From Gemella haemolysans (GTDB taxonomy: Bacteria; Bacillota; Bacilli; Staphylococcales; Gemellaceae): DNA of 64,000 nucleotides. Both the position numbers and the translations under genes were made by a program. Shown here in pieces: positions 33,995 to 43,160 of this stretch (the stretch's first letter is position 1; each line of letters opens with the position of its first letter). Below the pieces are notes generated by a model. That model made no database searches and had not been told where the DNA came from. It saw only the letters and a program-made list of their open reading frames with translations. The DNA is taken from assembly GCF_012273215.1 (NCBI RefSeq), contig NZ_CP050965.1, positions 186,001 to 250,000 on the forward strand, written 5' to 3'.

Positions 33995-34975
33995 ATGGTA
34001 AAAACATCAAAAGATTTAACTAAACAAGAGCATTTAGAAATGTATGAACTAATGCACCTTATTAGAGATTTTGATATGGAGTTAAGTAAACTATACTCTC
34101 GTGGTCTAGTTCACGGTATGACTCACTATTCAGTAGGAGAGGAAGCTGCTAACGTTGGAGCTATTTATCCGTTAAGAAAAGAAGACTTAATGTTTTCTAA
34201 CCACCGTGGTCACGGTCAAACAATTGCTAAAGGTATTGAAATTGACCGTATGATGGCTGAAATCCTTGGTAAAGAAACAGGTCAATGTAAAGGACGTGGA
34301 GGAAGTATGCACGTTTATGACCTTGAACAAGGAAACATGGGATGTAACGGTATCGTTGGTGGAGGACACGGTCTAAGTACTGGTGCCGCTCTAGCTCAAA
34401 AAATGAAAAAAACTGGTAATATTGTAATTTGCTGTATGGGTGATGGAGCTACTAACGAAGGAAGCTTCCACGAATGTTTAAATATGGCATCTAACTGGGA
34501 TTTACCACTTATTTTCTACGTGATTAACAATAAATATGGTATCTCAATGGCTCAAGAAAGATGTATGCGTGTTGAAAAAATTACTGAACGTGCTGCTTCA
34601 TACAGAATCAAAGGAATCCATGTTGAGGATGGTAACGATGTGTTAGCTGTATATGATGCAATGCAAGAAGCTATTGAACACACTAGAAGTGGAAAAGGTC
34701 CTGTTTTAGTTGAAGCAGTATCTTATAGATGGTTTGGACACTCAGCTTCAGATGCTGGTAAATACCGTAGTCGTGAAGAAGTAGCAGAATGGAAACTTAA
34801 AGATCCTAACGTAAAATATAAAAACTACTTATTAGAAAATGGAATTGCTACAGAAGAAGAATTAAAAGAAATCGAAGATAGATCAAAAGCAACTATCGAT
34901 GATGCTGTAGAATTTGCTAAAGAATCACCATTTGCTGATGGTTCAATTGCATTCCAAGATAACTACGCTGACTAA
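33995..34975 (+). CDS. acoA: Pyruvate/acetoin dehydrogenase E1 component, alpha subunit
   Basis: Thiamine-diphosphate-dependent decarboxylase subunit. The start is ATG 33995 since GGAGGT is at 33985-33990. The 326 residues have the ThDP motif CMGDGATNEGSFHECLNMASNWDLPLIFYVINN (GDG to NN, shown here only as GDGATNEGS ... INN) and the phosphorylation-loop-like YRWFGHSASDAGKYRS. The length and sequence fit the AcoA/PdhA form found in streptococci, where this cluster is often named acoABCL yet works as pyruvate dehydrogenase. Whether the substrate here is pyruvate or acetoin cannot be decided. First gene of a four-gene operon making the full multi-enzyme complex. Confidence 0.88.
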   Translation: MVKTSKDLTKQEHLEMYELMHLIRDFDMELSKLYSRGLVHGMTHYSVGEEAANVGAIYPLRKEDLMFSNHRGHGQTIAKGIEIDRMMAEILGKETGQCKGRGGSMHVYDLEQGNMGCNGIVGGGHGLSTGAALAQKMKKTGNIVICCMGDGATNEGSFHECLNMASNWDLPLIFYVINNKYGISMAQERCMRVEKITERAASYRIKGIHVEDGNDVLAVYDAMQEAIEHTRSGKGPVLVEAVSYRWFGHSASDAGKYRSREEVAEWKLKDPNVKYKNYLLENGIATEEELKEIEDRSKATIDDAVEFAKESPFADGSIAFQDNYAD

Positions 34976-35030
34976 TATTTTAGGTTAAAATAATTTAAAT
35001 AATATTTTATATAATAGGAGATTAATAGTT

Positions 35031-36023
35031 ATGACTAAAGAAACAAAAATTATGACAGTTCGTGAAGCCATAAAAGAAGCTATGACTCACGAAATGCGTG
35101 AAGATGAAAATGTATTTTTAATGGGTGAAGATGTTGGTATCTTCGGTGGTGACTTCGGTACTACAGTAGGAATGTTAGAAGAATTCGGTTCTGAACGTGT
35201 TATCGATACACCAATCAGTGAAGCTGCTATTTGTGGTGCTGCTGCAGGTGCTGCTTCAGTTGGTATGCGTCCAATCGTAGACGTAACATTTATGGACTTC
35301 GTAACAATTGGTATGGATGCTATCGTTAACCAAGCAGCGCCAATGCGTTATATGCTAGGAGGAGAAGTACAAGTACCAGTTACTTATCGTTGTGCATCTG
35401 GTGCAGGTACAGGGGCTGCAGCTCAACACTGTAAAGCTCTAGAAGCTTGGTTCTGTCACATTCCTGGTCTTAAAGTAGTAGCGCCAGGTACAGCAGGAGA
35501 TGTTTACTCAATTTTAAGAGCTGCAATTAGAGATAACAACCCTGTTATCTACATCGAACCAAAAGCGTTATTCGGACGTAAAGGTGAAGTAGAAGTAGGT
35601 AAAATTGGTGTAATCGGAAAAGGTGACATCAAAGCAGAAGGTACTGATGTAACATTAGTATCATGGGGAAGAATGTTAGAGCGTAGCTTAAAAGCTGCTG
35701 AAGAGTTAAAAGAAGAAGGAATTTCAGTAGAAGTAGTTGACCCAATTACATTAGTACCATTAGATACAGACTTAATCGTTAAATCTGTACAAAAAACAGG
35801 AAAATTAGTTGTATGTCATGACTCATTCAAAACTGGTGGATTCGGTGGAGAAATCGTTGCTCGTATCGCAGAAAGTGATGCTTTTGATTTCTTAGATAGC
35901 CCAATTTACCGTGTTGCAGGAGCTGACACACACATTCCATCAGCTAAAAACTTAGAAAAATTAGTTGTGCCTGATGTAGAAGACATCAAAGAAACAATTA
36001 AAAAAGCTGTAAATAAAAAATAA
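35031..36023 (+). CDS. acoB: Pyruvate/acetoin dehydrogenase E1 component, beta subunit
   Basis: Partner of the alpha subunit in the E1 heterotetramer. 330 residues with the transketolase pyrimidine-binding region (VFLMGEDVGIFGGDFGTTVG, with the Glu that activates ThDP) and the GAASVGMRPIVDVTFMDF segment. A C-terminal domain contains VVDPITLVPLDTDLIVKSV and VCHDSFKTGGFGGEI. It follows acoA by 55 bp with a TAGGAG site. High codon regularity in this operon (many GGT, GAA and GTT codons) suggests strong expression. Confidence 0.93.
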   Translation: MTKETKIMTVREAIKEAMTHEMREDENVFLMGEDVGIFGGDFGTTVGMLEEFGSERVIDTPISEAAICGAAAGAASVGMRPIVDVTFMDFVTIGMDAIVNQAAPMRYMLGGEVQVPVTYRCASGAGTGAAAQHCKALEAWFCHIPGLKVVAPGTAGDVYSILRAAIRDNNPVIYIEPKALFGRKGEVEVGKIGVIGKGDIKAEGTDVTLVSWGRMLERSLKAAEELKEEGISVEVVDPITLVPLDTDLIVKSVQKTGKLVVCHDSFKTGGFGGEIVARIAESDAFDFLDSPIYRVAGADTHIPSAKNLEKLVVPDVEDIKETIKKAVNKK

Positions 36024-36054
36024 AAATTTAGTTAGCGAAGGATGTGAATAAAAC

Positions 36055-36300
36055 ATGGCAGTAGAGGTTATTATGCCAAAAGCCGGTAGTGAAATGGAAG
36101 AGGGCGAAATCGTACAATGGTTCAAAGATGAAGGTGACCATGTCGAAGCAGGTGAAGTCCTATTAGAAATCGTAACAGATAAAGTAAATATGGAAGTTGA
36201 AGCTGATGCCAGCGGAACATTATTAAAAATATTAGCACAAGCGGGAGATGTTGTACCAGTAGTTCAAACAATCGCATGGATTGGTGAACCAGGTGAAGCA
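36055..36300 (+). repeat. Duplicated lipoyl-domain DNA, copy 1 (acoC)
   Basis: The first about 245 bp of acoC and of acoL (37505-37750) align without a gap. Differences are mostly third-base changes, and whole stretches such as GGCGAAATCGTACAATGG are identical. This is a direct repeat about 1.45 kb apart, which could recombine. Confidence 0.85.
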
Positions 36301-37443
36301 ATTCCTGGGGCAACTTTAACAGGAGAAGTAGCTCCAGCAGAAACTGTTGTTGAGAAAAAAGTTGATCACACACCAGTTAAAGAAGTAGAAGTAATTGATT
36401 ATTCAGGTCTTCGTGCTACACCAGCAGCTAGAGCGTATGCTCGTGAAAAAGGAATTGACCTATCTAAAGTTAAAGGTACTGGGGCAAAAGGTCGTATCCA
36501 CAAAGATGATGTTTTAGATTACAAACTAAACTCTAAAGTTAAAATTTCTCCACTTGCAGCACGTATTGCTCAAATTGAAGGAATCAATACTGAAAGTATC
36601 GCTGGAACAGGACCAAATGGTAAAATTATGAAAGCTGACGTTCTTGCAGTACTTAACGGTACACCTAAAGCAGAACCAACTAAAAAAGAAGAAATTGCTC
36701 AACCAGGTAAAAAATCTGTTAAAGCGCCAAATGAAAATCAATGGGGAATCGTTGAAACTGTACCAATGTCACCAATGCGTAAAGTTATTTCTAAACGTAT
36801 GAGTGAATCTTACTTCAGTGCACCAACATTTGTAGTTAATGTAGAAGTTGATATGACTGAATTATTAGCATTACGTAAAAAAGTTGTTGATGCAATCATC
36901 GAAGAAACTGGTAAAAAAGCAACAGTTACAGACTTTATTTCATTAGCGGTAATTAAATCATTAATGAAACACCCATATGTAAATGCTTCATTATCAAGTG
37001 ATGAAAAAGAAATGTATTTACACCACTATGTAAACTTATCAATCGCTGTTGGTATGGATAGTGGATTAGTAGTACCAGTAATTAAAGGTGCAGATAAGAT
37101 GAGTCTTAAAGAGCTTGTAGTAGCATCTAAAGAAATTACAACTAAAGCTCTTGCTGGTAAATTAAAACCAGATGAAATGGCAGACTCAACATTTACAATC
37201 AGTAACTTAGGTATGTATGGAGTTAAAAGCTTCGTGCCAATCATCAACCAACCTAATACAGCTATTTTAGGTGTAAGTGCTACTGTTCAAAAACCTGTAG
37301 TATTAAATGGTGAAGTTACTGTAAGACCAATCATGACATTAACATTAACAGCGGACCACCGTGTTGTTGACGGATTAGAAGGAGCTAAATTCATGAAGAC
37401 TCTGAAAGAAGCTATCGAAAATCCACTATCATTACTAATTTAA
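36055..37443 (+). CDS. acoC: Dihydrolipoamide acetyltransferase E2 with two subunit-binding domains
   Basis: Core of the complex, passing acyl groups from E1 to CoA. 462 residues: a lipoyl domain at 1-80 with Lys43 in TDKVNME, then a Pro/Ala/Val linker. Two peripheral subunit-binding domains follow, at about 120-155 (ATPAARAYAREKGIDLSKVK) and 163-198 (ISPLAARIAQIEGINTESI). The catalytic domain runs from about 225, with active site TADHRVVDG near the end. Most bacterial E2 chains have one subunit-binding domain. Its 5' end is almost identical to that of acoL. Preceded by a GAAGGATG ribosome site. Confidence 0.93.
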   Translation: MAVEVIMPKAGSEMEEGEIVQWFKDEGDHVEAGEVLLEIVTDKVNMEVEADASGTLLKILAQAGDVVPVVQTIAWIGEPGEAIPGATLTGEVAPAETVVEKKVDHTPVKEVEVIDYSGLRATPAARAYAREKGIDLSKVKGTGAKGRIHKDDVLDYKLNSKVKISPLAARIAQIEGINTESIAGTGPNGKIMKADVLAVLNGTPKAEPTKKEEIAQPGKKSVKAPNENQWGIVETVPMSPMRKVISKRMSESYFSAPTFVVNVEVDMTELLALRKKVVDAIIEETGKKATVTDFISLAVIKSLMKHPYVNASLSSDEKEMYLHHYVNLSIAVGMDSGLVVPVIKGADKMSLKELVVASKEITTKALAGKLKPDEMADSTFTISNLGMYGVKSFVPIINQPNTAILGVSATVQKPVVLNGEVTVRPIMTLTLTADHRVVDGLEGAKFMKTLKEAIENPLSLLI

Positions 37444-37504
37444 TAAAGTTATATGATATAATAGAAGAAAATAAGAGAAAAGTGTATTAAGGAGTGATTA
37501 TAAC

Positions 37505-37750
37505 ATGGCAGTAGAAGTTATTATGCCAAAAGCCGGAAGTGAAATGGAAGAAGGCGAAATCGTACAATGGTTTAAGCAAGAAGGTGACGAAATAAAAGAA
37601 GGTGAAGTCCTACTTGAAATCGTAACTGACAAAGTTAATATGGAAGTTGAAGCTGAAGCAAGTGGAACATTATTAAAAATTCTTCACCCAGCTGGATCTA
37701 CAGTACCAGTAGTTCAAACAATTGCTTGGATTGGACAACCTGGTGAAGCA
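37505..37750 (+). repeat. Duplicated lipoyl-domain DNA, copy 2 (acoL)
   Basis: Partner of the copy at 36055-36300. The near identity over the lipoyl domain stops where the linker starts, consistent with a domain duplication or continuing gene conversion restricted to this domain. Confidence 0.85.
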
Positions 37751-39253
37751 GTACCAGGAGCTGATGGAGCAACTGCAGCAGCTCAAGAAGTTGTTAAAGA
37801 AGTAGCAGCTGATGTTAAGGTACCTGAAACTAAAGCAGAAGAAGTATTACCAAAACGTGAACGTCGTGGAGAATATGACGTAGCAGTTATCGGTGGTGGT
37901 CCTGCTGGATATGTAGCAGCTATTAAAGCAGCTCAATTAGGAGGAAAAGTAGCATTAGTAGAAAACCGTGAACTTGGTGGAACATGTCTAAATCGTGGAT
38001 GTATTCCAACAAAAACATTCTTACACAATGCTGAAATCATTAACTACATCCGTTCTGCAAAAGATCGTGGTATCAAACTTGTAAATGATGCATTTACAGT
38101 TGATATGGAACAAACTGTAGCAGTTAAAAACAAAGTATCTAAAACTCTATCTGGTGGGGTAGCTGGATTACTTAAATCTTACGGTGTTAAAGTATTTAAC
38201 GGTGTAGGAAGTCTAACAGCTGATAAGAAAATCGTTGTTGATGAAAAAGAAACTATCGATGCTGATAACGTAATTTTAGCTGGTGGTTCTAAAGTAAGTA
38301 GAATTAACATTCCAGGAATGGATAGTGATAAAGTACTTACAAGTGATGAGTTCTTAGATATTACTGAAGTACCATCTCGTTTAGCAGTAATCGGAGGAGG
38401 AGTAATCGGTTCTGAATTAGGACAAGCATTCTCTACATTCGGTTCTAAAGTAACTATCGTTGAGATGGCTGATCGTCTAATTGCTAACATGGATAAAGAT
38501 GCATCTGTAGCATTAGAAAAACAATTCAGAAAACAAGGTATCGAAGTTCTTACATCAACTAAATTATTAGAAATCGTTGACAAAGGTCATGAAGTAGTAG
38601 TTAAAGTTGAAGGAAAAGAAGATATCGTAGTTGATAAAGTATTACTATCTATCGGACGTGTTCCAGATAACACATGTCTTGGAGAATTAGCTGATAAATT
38701 CGAAATGGAACGTGGACGTGTTAAAGTTGACGAATACATGGAAACTTCTATTAAAGGAATTTACGCTCCTGGAGATATTAACGGAGTTAAAATGTTAGCT
38801 CATGCAGCATTCAAGATGGGAGAAATCGCAGCTGAAAATGCAATGGGTCACCACAAAAAAGTTGATCTTAAAGCTACTCCAGCAGCAATCTACACTCACC
38901 CTGAAATCGCAATGGTTGGTTTAACTGAAGACCAAGCTCGTGAAAAATATGATGTTAAAGTTGGTAGATTCAACTTTGGAGCTAACGGACGTTCATTAGC
39001 ATCTAACCATGGAGAAGGATTCGTTAAAGTAATTATGGATACTAAATACAGAGAAATCTTAGGTATCCACATTGTAGGACCAGTTGCAGCTGAAATTATC
39101 AACGAAGGTTCAACATTAATCCAAACAGAAATGACAATTGATGATGTTATGGATATTATCCATGGTCACCCAACATACTCAGAGGCTTTATATGAAGCAA
39201 TGGCTGACTGTATCGATATGTGTATCCATGCACCTAAGAAAAAAACTAAATAA
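37505..39253 (+). CDS. acoL: Dihydrolipoamide dehydrogenase E3 with N-terminal lipoyl domain
   Basis: Re-oxidises the dihydrolipoyl groups of E2 with FAD and NAD+. 582 residues, about 110 longer than plain E3 because of an N-terminal lipoyl domain (Lys43 in TDKVNME) and an Ala/Glu/Val linker. The E3 part starts near 123 with YDVAVIGGGPAGYVAA and has the redox disulfide GGTCLNRGCIPTK (Cys161, Cys166). It also has the NAD-binding LAVIGGGVIGSELGQAF and the C-terminal HGHPTYSEAL with the catalytic His. Its 62-bp upstream gap holds TGATATAAT at 37452-37460, a possible internal promoter without a good -35. Last gene before a strong terminator. Confidence 0.94.
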   Translation: MAVEVIMPKAGSEMEEGEIVQWFKQEGDEIKEGEVLLEIVTDKVNMEVEAEASGTLLKILHPAGSTVPVVQTIAWIGQPGEAVPGADGATAAAQEVVKEVAADVKVPETKAEEVLPKRERRGEYDVAVIGGGPAGYVAAIKAAQLGGKVALVENRELGGTCLNRGCIPTKTFLHNAEIINYIRSAKDRGIKLVNDAFTVDMEQTVAVKNKVSKTLSGGVAGLLKSYGVKVFNGVGSLTADKKIVVDEKETIDADNVILAGGSKVSRINIPGMDSDKVLTSDEFLDITEVPSRLAVIGGGVIGSELGQAFSTFGSKVTIVEMADRLIANMDKDASVALEKQFRKQGIEVLTSTKLLEIVDKGHEVVVKVEGKEDIVVDKVLLSIGRVPDNTCLGELADKFEMERGRVKVDEYMETSIKGIYAPGDINGVKMLAHAAFKMGEIAAENAMGHHKKVDLKATPAAIYTHPEIAMVGLTEDQAREKYDVKVGRFNFGANGRSLASNHGEGFVKVIMDTKYREILGIHIVGPVAAEIINEGSTLIQTEMTIDDVMDIIHGHPTYSEALYEAMADCIDMCIHAPKKKTK

Positions 39254-39267
39254 GTTTAATAATGAAG

Positions 39268-39298
39268 AAAGCAACTAGATTCCTAGTTGCTTTTTTTT
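39268..39298 (+). terminator. Terminator of acoABCL
   Basis: Stem AAAGCAACTAG (39268-39278) / CTAGTTGCTTT (39283-39293), four-base loop, T-run. Confidence 0.93.
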
Positions 39299-39360
39299 AT
39301 GATTTCTTTATTATATTTGTACTATATAATTAATTTCAGTTATTACTATAAATATATAAA

Positions 39361-39400
39361 AAACAAAAATCCCCAAAGCAAGATTAAATTGCTTGGGGAT
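39361..39400 (-). terminator. Terminator of aldC
   Basis: Stem ATCCCCAAAGCAA (39369-39381) / TTGCTTGGGGAT (39389-39400) with one bulge. On the minus strand it is followed by a T-rich tract. Confidence 0.9.
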
Positions 39401-39405
39401 GAGTT

Positions 39406-40101
39406 TTAGCGAGAACTTTCAGCTTCATGAACTTCTTTATGTAATGTTTTTAAATTAATATTTACATCTTTATATTCTTCACTTTGAGGTAATTCTAGTG
39501 TGAAGTTTAATGGTTTAGATACTTCAATTGTAGCATCTTTAATATCGAAGTTAAATATATGTCCGCCTTGAGTACGATCATCACTAATATAATGAAGATG
39601 GAATCCTCCTACACCAACTCCTTGAGTATATTCAGGAGAAAAGAAACCAACTATTGTACCTTTACTATTTTTGTAATTAAATATACTTTGTGTTTCTAAT
39701 ATTTCTAGAAGAGTAGGATAAGGTTTTTCATGTTTTTTAGGTGAACGAGTATCAATTTTATCAAATACACCAGTAATTTTTATTGCATAGAAATAATTTG
39801 GATTTAAATATTCACTAATATCATTGTTTAAATTTTCAAAACTTGTTGTAGTTACTTTTTTAAAGTTTGTAGAAAACTTAGTAACGTTTGAAAAAGGTGA
39901 AGTTGCTTCTTTAGGCTGTAAAGTAGAGAATCCATTACTATCAGTTTTATAAACTTCTCCATTTAGTATAATCATTTCTCCATCAACACCTTCAAAAGTA
40001 CCAATACCAAAATCACCATGTTCTAGTAATTTTTTTACAGTTGTAGTTCCACTAAATGCTCCACCCATTAGTGCAGCCATAGTGCTATATTGATATAACA
40101 T
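39406..40101 (-). CDS. aldC: Alpha-acetolactate decarboxylase
   Basis: Converts 2-acetolactate to acetoin, a neutral overflow product that spares the cell acid. 231 residues; family landmarks are LYQYSTMAALMGGAFSGTTT, the FGIGTFEGVDGEMI strand, and the zinc site GGFHLHYISDDRTQGGH with its His-x-His and downstream His. AAAGGAG precedes the ATG. It lies 82 bp downstream of alsS on the same strand and converges on the dehydrogenase operon, so acetoin can be made and perhaps re-used by adjacent genes. Confidence 0.95.
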   Translation of the reverse strand: MLYQYSTMAALMGGAFSGTTTVKKLLEHGDFGIGTFEGVDGEMIILNGEVYKTDSNGFSTLQPKEATSPFSNVTKFSTNFKKVTTTSFENLNNDISEYLNPNYFYAIKITGVFDKIDTRSPKKHEKPYPTLLEILETQSIFNYKNSKGTIVGFFSPEYTQGVGVGGFHLHYISDDRTQGGHIFNFDIKDATIEVSKPLNFTLELPQSEEYKDVNINLKTLHKEVHEAESSR

Positions 40102-40183
40102 AATAAATCTCCTTTTATGACTTATATTTTAGAAACAAGAGAAACTTGAATCATATTTAATAGAAACTAGTAGCTTTTTAAAA

Positions 40184-41860
40184 CTAGTTTAAGTAGCTGT
40201 CTTGAAGAGTTTCACCAAGTTTGATGTTATCACTGTAGTCAACTGGAACATCAATAACAACTGGGCCTTCAATTTTGAACGCTTCTTTTAAGCATTTTGC
40301 AAATTCTTCTTTTGTAGTTGCACGCATTCCTACAGCTCCATAAGATTCAGCATGTTTTTTGATATCTACTTGACCAAGATGTACAGCAGAATCACGACCG
40401 TATTTCATCTCTTGTTGGAAGGCAACCATATTATAAGATGAATCATTCCATACTACATGAACGATTGGTGATTTTAATCTAACGGCAGTTTCAAGTTCCA
40501 TTGCTGAGAATAAGAATCCTCCATCTCCAGAAATTGATAAAGTTTTTTTATTAGGATAAAGTAATCCTGATGCAATCGCCCATGGTAAAGCTACTCCTAA
40601 AGTTTGCATACCGTTAGAGAATAGTAGGTGACGAGGTTCGTAAGAGCGGAAGTGTCTAGCTAGCCAAATTCCATGAGATCCAATATCACAAGTTACAATA
40701 GTATCGTCAGATACTGCATTTTGAGTTTGTTGAATAATTTCTAGTGGGTGAAGACGTCCTTCGATTTTTGATTTAGGTGGTTCATCACGTTTTACTATTT
40801 CTTCTTGAAGTTGTTTTAAGTAAGACAGATTTTCTTCAGATATTCTAACTTTAGGATTTCCATTGTAAATACATTTTAATGTTTCTGAAATATCACCGAT
40901 AAGTTCAATATCAGGTTGATAATCACGGTCAATAACAGCAATAGTATCATCAATGTGAACTAGAGTAGCATTTTTATTTGTATTCCAATATACTGGATCA
41001 TATTCAATTGGATCATATCCGATAGAGATTATTAAATCTGCTTTATGTAATAATCTATCTCCAGGTTGATTTCTAAATAATCCAACACGTCCATAGAAAT
41101 GTTGAACTAAACCACGAGAAATTACTCCAGCAGCTTGGAACATTTCAACAACAGGTATACCTGTTTTAGCGACTAATAAACGAATAGCTTCTGTTGCTTC
41201 TTTTGTTGATGCATTCATTCCTAGTAAAAGAACTGGAAGCTCAGCATTTTCTATTTTTTCAACTAAGTCACTAACGTGTTTTGGATCTGCAATCCCTAAT
41301 ACAGGTTCTCTAAGTCGTTTGATAGCTTTCACAGAAGTTTTTTCATTTATAACGTCTGCAGGTAGTGATACGAATGTAGCTCCTTTTTTAGGTTCTTTAG
41401 CTTTTCTAAATGCATTAGTAATGGCTTCAGAAATGCTATCTTGATGACCAACTTCAACAGCTGATTTAGTTACTGGACGAAGCAAGCTAACATTATCCAT
41501 ACTTTGGTGCGTTTGTTTTAATAAATCAGAACGCTTAACTTGACCTCCGATTGCGACAACAGGATCACCTTCAGAGTTTGCAGTAATAAGTCCAGTAGCA
41601 AGGTTACTAACACCAGGTCCTGAAGTAACTAAAGCGACACCAGGTTTTCCCGTCAGACGTCCAACAGCTTGAGCCATAAATGCCGCATTTTGTTCGTGAC
41701 GTACAACTACAAGTTCAGGTCCACGATCGACAAGTGCGTCGAACACAGCATCTATTTTTGCACCAGGTATAGCAAAAACGTGTTTAACTCCTTCATTTAT
41801 TAATGTATCTACAACTAACTCCGCACCTCGGCGAGATTGTTGCTCTAAATGTTCACTCAT
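40184..41860 (-). CDS. alsS: Catabolic acetolactate synthase
   Basis: Condenses two pyruvates to 2-acetolactate using ThDP. 558 residues fit the catabolic (FAD-independent) form. Visible are [32 protein letters not shown] with the ThDP-activating Glu, [15 protein letters not shown], and the ThDP/Mg motif [18 protein letters not shown]. No regulatory small subunit (ilvN) is nearby, again fitting the catabolic role. The start has TTAGGAGGAATAATA just upstream. No alsR-type regulator gene is adjacent; the 190-bp upstream gap is AT-rich and must hold the promoter. Confidence 0.95.
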   Translation of the reverse strand: MSEHLEQQSRRGAELVVDTLINEGVKHVFAIPGAKIDAVFDALVDRGPELVVVRHEQNAAFMAQAVGRLTGKPGVALVTSGPGVSNLATGLITANSEGDPVVAIGGQVKRSDLLKQTHQSMDNVSLLRPVTKSAVEVGHQDSISEAITNAFRKAKEPKKGATFVSLPADVINEKTSVKAIKRLREPVLGIADPKHVSDLVEKIENAELPVLLLGMNASTKEATEAIRLLVAKTGIPVVEMFQAAGVISRGLVQHFYGRVGLFRNQPGDRLLHKADLIISIGYDPIEYDPVYWNTNKNATLVHIDDTIAVIDRDYQPDIELIGDISETLKCIYNGNPKVRISEENLSYLKQLQEEIVKRDEPPKSKIEGRLHPLEIIQQTQNAVSDDTIVTCDIGSHGIWLARHFRSYEPRHLLFSNGMQTLGVALPWAIASGLLYPNKKTLSISGDGGFLFSAMELETAVRLKSPIVHVVWNDSSYNMVAFQQEMKYGRDSAVHLGQVDIKKHAESYGAVGMRATTKEEFAKCLKEAFKIEGPVVIDVPVDYSDNIKLGETLQDSYLN

Positions 41861-42052
41861 TATTATTCCTCCTAAATCATGAGACTAAAAAATATATAAT
41901 AATATTCTAACTCTATATTTTAATTTTTTCAAGAATAGAATACTAATATGTTTGCTATTGAAATTTTATTTTTAGTAAGAATTATTTACAAATATACCAA
42001 AGAATACTATTAGTTTTTCTAAAAAACTAGCATATTACTTATTATAAGGTAG

Positions 42053-42586
42053 TTAATAATTATTGTTAAAATACTCTTCACGCAATATTCCGTATTTTAC
42101 AGAATCATAATAAACACCGTTGAAATATCTAACTTTTCTAATTCTAGCTTCACATATAAGACCAAGTTTTTCAGCTAATCTCATCATTCTTGTATTTCCA
42201 CTCCAAGTAGTAAGTCCAATGTGTTGAATATCAGGAAATTTATTAAAACAGATTTTAATCCATTCATTTAGTGCTGTACAACCTATTCCTTTTGACCATG
42301 TATGCTGTTCATATATTACTATTCCAATTTCTAACCAGCGCGTTGCAAAGCATTCCCAATAGTAAGTAACAATTCCTATAGGTTTATCGTTTAAAAATAT
42401 TCCTAGTACACGATCACTTAAATAATATTCATGATGATTTTTAAGTAGGAAGGTATCTAAATCAATTAACTTAAAATCATTAAAGTAGGGGGCGTTATAT
42501 TTACTCCATTCTGGAGTTTCTGATGAGTAAATGACGTTATATAAGTCATTTAAATGTTTTTCTTTTATCTTTTTTAGTGTAATCAT
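42053..42586 (-). CDS. GNAT-family N-acetyltransferase (RimJ/RimL type)
   Basis: About 177 residues from ATG 42586, which follows AAAGGAGATTTTT; a longer frame starting at 42697 runs through an AT-rich leader with no ribosome site. Sequence landmarks are LKKIKEKHLNDLYNVIYSSE, GIVTYYWECFATRWLEIGIVI (beta-strand 4 region), and HTWSKGIGCTALNEWIKICF where acetyl-CoA is held. The ending LTTWSGNTRMMRLAEKLGLICEARIRK, listed here in part as TRMMRLAEKLGL, is typical of the RimL group. The substrate is unknown and may be a protein N-terminus or an antibiotic-like amine. Confidence 0.82.
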   Translation of the reverse strand: MITLKKIKEKHLNDLYNVIYSSETPEWSKYNAPYFNDFKLIDLDTFLLKNHHEYYLSDRVLGIFLNDKPIGIVTYYWECFATRWLEIGIVIYEQHTWSKGIGCTALNEWIKICFNKFPDIQHIGLTTWSGNTRMMRLAEKLGLICEARIRKVRYFNGVYYDSVKYGILREEYFNNNY

Positions 42587-42679
42587 AAAAATCTCCTTTT
42601 TAATATTATAACATAAGAAAAATTGAAAAATATATAAATGAATTAACTTAAGCAGTCTTATTCCTATATTAAAGAGGAT

Positions 42680-42690
42680 TATGATATAAT
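42680..42690 (+). promoter_or_regulatory. Extended -10 element of psiE-like gene
   Basis: TATGATATAAT has a TG one base before TATAAT. It lies 31 bp upstream of the ATG at 42721. No clear -35 is present. Confidence 0.5.
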
Positions 42691-42720
42691 ATGTCATGTA
42701 GAAAATTAGAGAGGTGGAAA

Positions 42721-43122
42721 ATGGAAAAATTTAGTAAGATTATATCTGATATTTTTCTTTGGATTATGAATATCGGATTGTTGATTATAGGGGTACTATT
42801 ATCATTTGGTTTAATAATGGAAGCTAAGGAAATATTTTTTGAAGGTACGAAATTTTTATCAGATCAAGGTAATTATCAACGTTTTGTAGAAGGAATATTA
42901 GTATTTTTCTTATATTTTGAGTTTGTTGCTTTAATAGTTAAATACTTTAAAAATAATTATCATTTCCCACTTAGATATTTTATCTATATTGGAATCACCG
43001 CAATTATAAGATTGATTATTGTTCAACATGATGACCCTAAAAGTGTTTTAATCTGGGCTGCTGCGATATTACTGTTAGTAATTAGTTTAGCTATTGCTGA
43101 AAAATTTATAAAAAAAGATTAA
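42721..43122 (+). CDS. psiE: PsiE-family membrane protein
   Basis: 133 residues from ATG 42721, chosen because GAGAGGTGG lies just before it. Four membrane helices: IFLWIMNIGLLIIGVLLSF, then FVEGILVFFLYFEFVALIV, then the conserved RYFIYIGITAIIRLIIV block of the PsiE (phosphate-starvation-inducible E) family, then LIWAAAILLLVISLAIA. The function of the family is not known even in E. coli, where psiE responds to phosphate and cAMP. It is monocistronic, and no pho genes are near. Confidence 0.75.
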   Translation: MEKFSKIISDIFLWIMNIGLLIIGVLLSFGLIMEAKEIFFEGTKFLSDQGNYQRFVEGILVFFLYFEFVALIVKYFKNNYHFPLRYFIYIGITAIIRLIIVQHDDPKSVLIWAAAILLLVISLAIAEKFIKKD

Positions 43123-43125
43123 GAA

Positions 43126-43156
43126 AAGACTTCGAACAGATTTTGTTCGAAGTCTT
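43126..43156. terminator. Bidirectional terminator between psiE and endA
   Basis: Stem AAGACTTCGAACA (43126-43138) / TGTTCGAAGTCTT (43144-43156), short loop, T-rich on one side and A-rich on the other. Confidence 0.88.
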
Positions 43157-43160
43157 AGTT

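Noticed and set aside
38179..38583. 134-codon minus-strand frame inside acoL
   Set aside because: Antisense shadow of the E3 FAD/NAD domains with no independent evidence.
42587..42697. N-terminal extension of the GNAT gene
   Set aside because: The extension is AT-rich leader with no ribosome site, and overlaps the -10 of the divergent psiE-like gene; the ATG at 42586 has a strong AAAGGAG.
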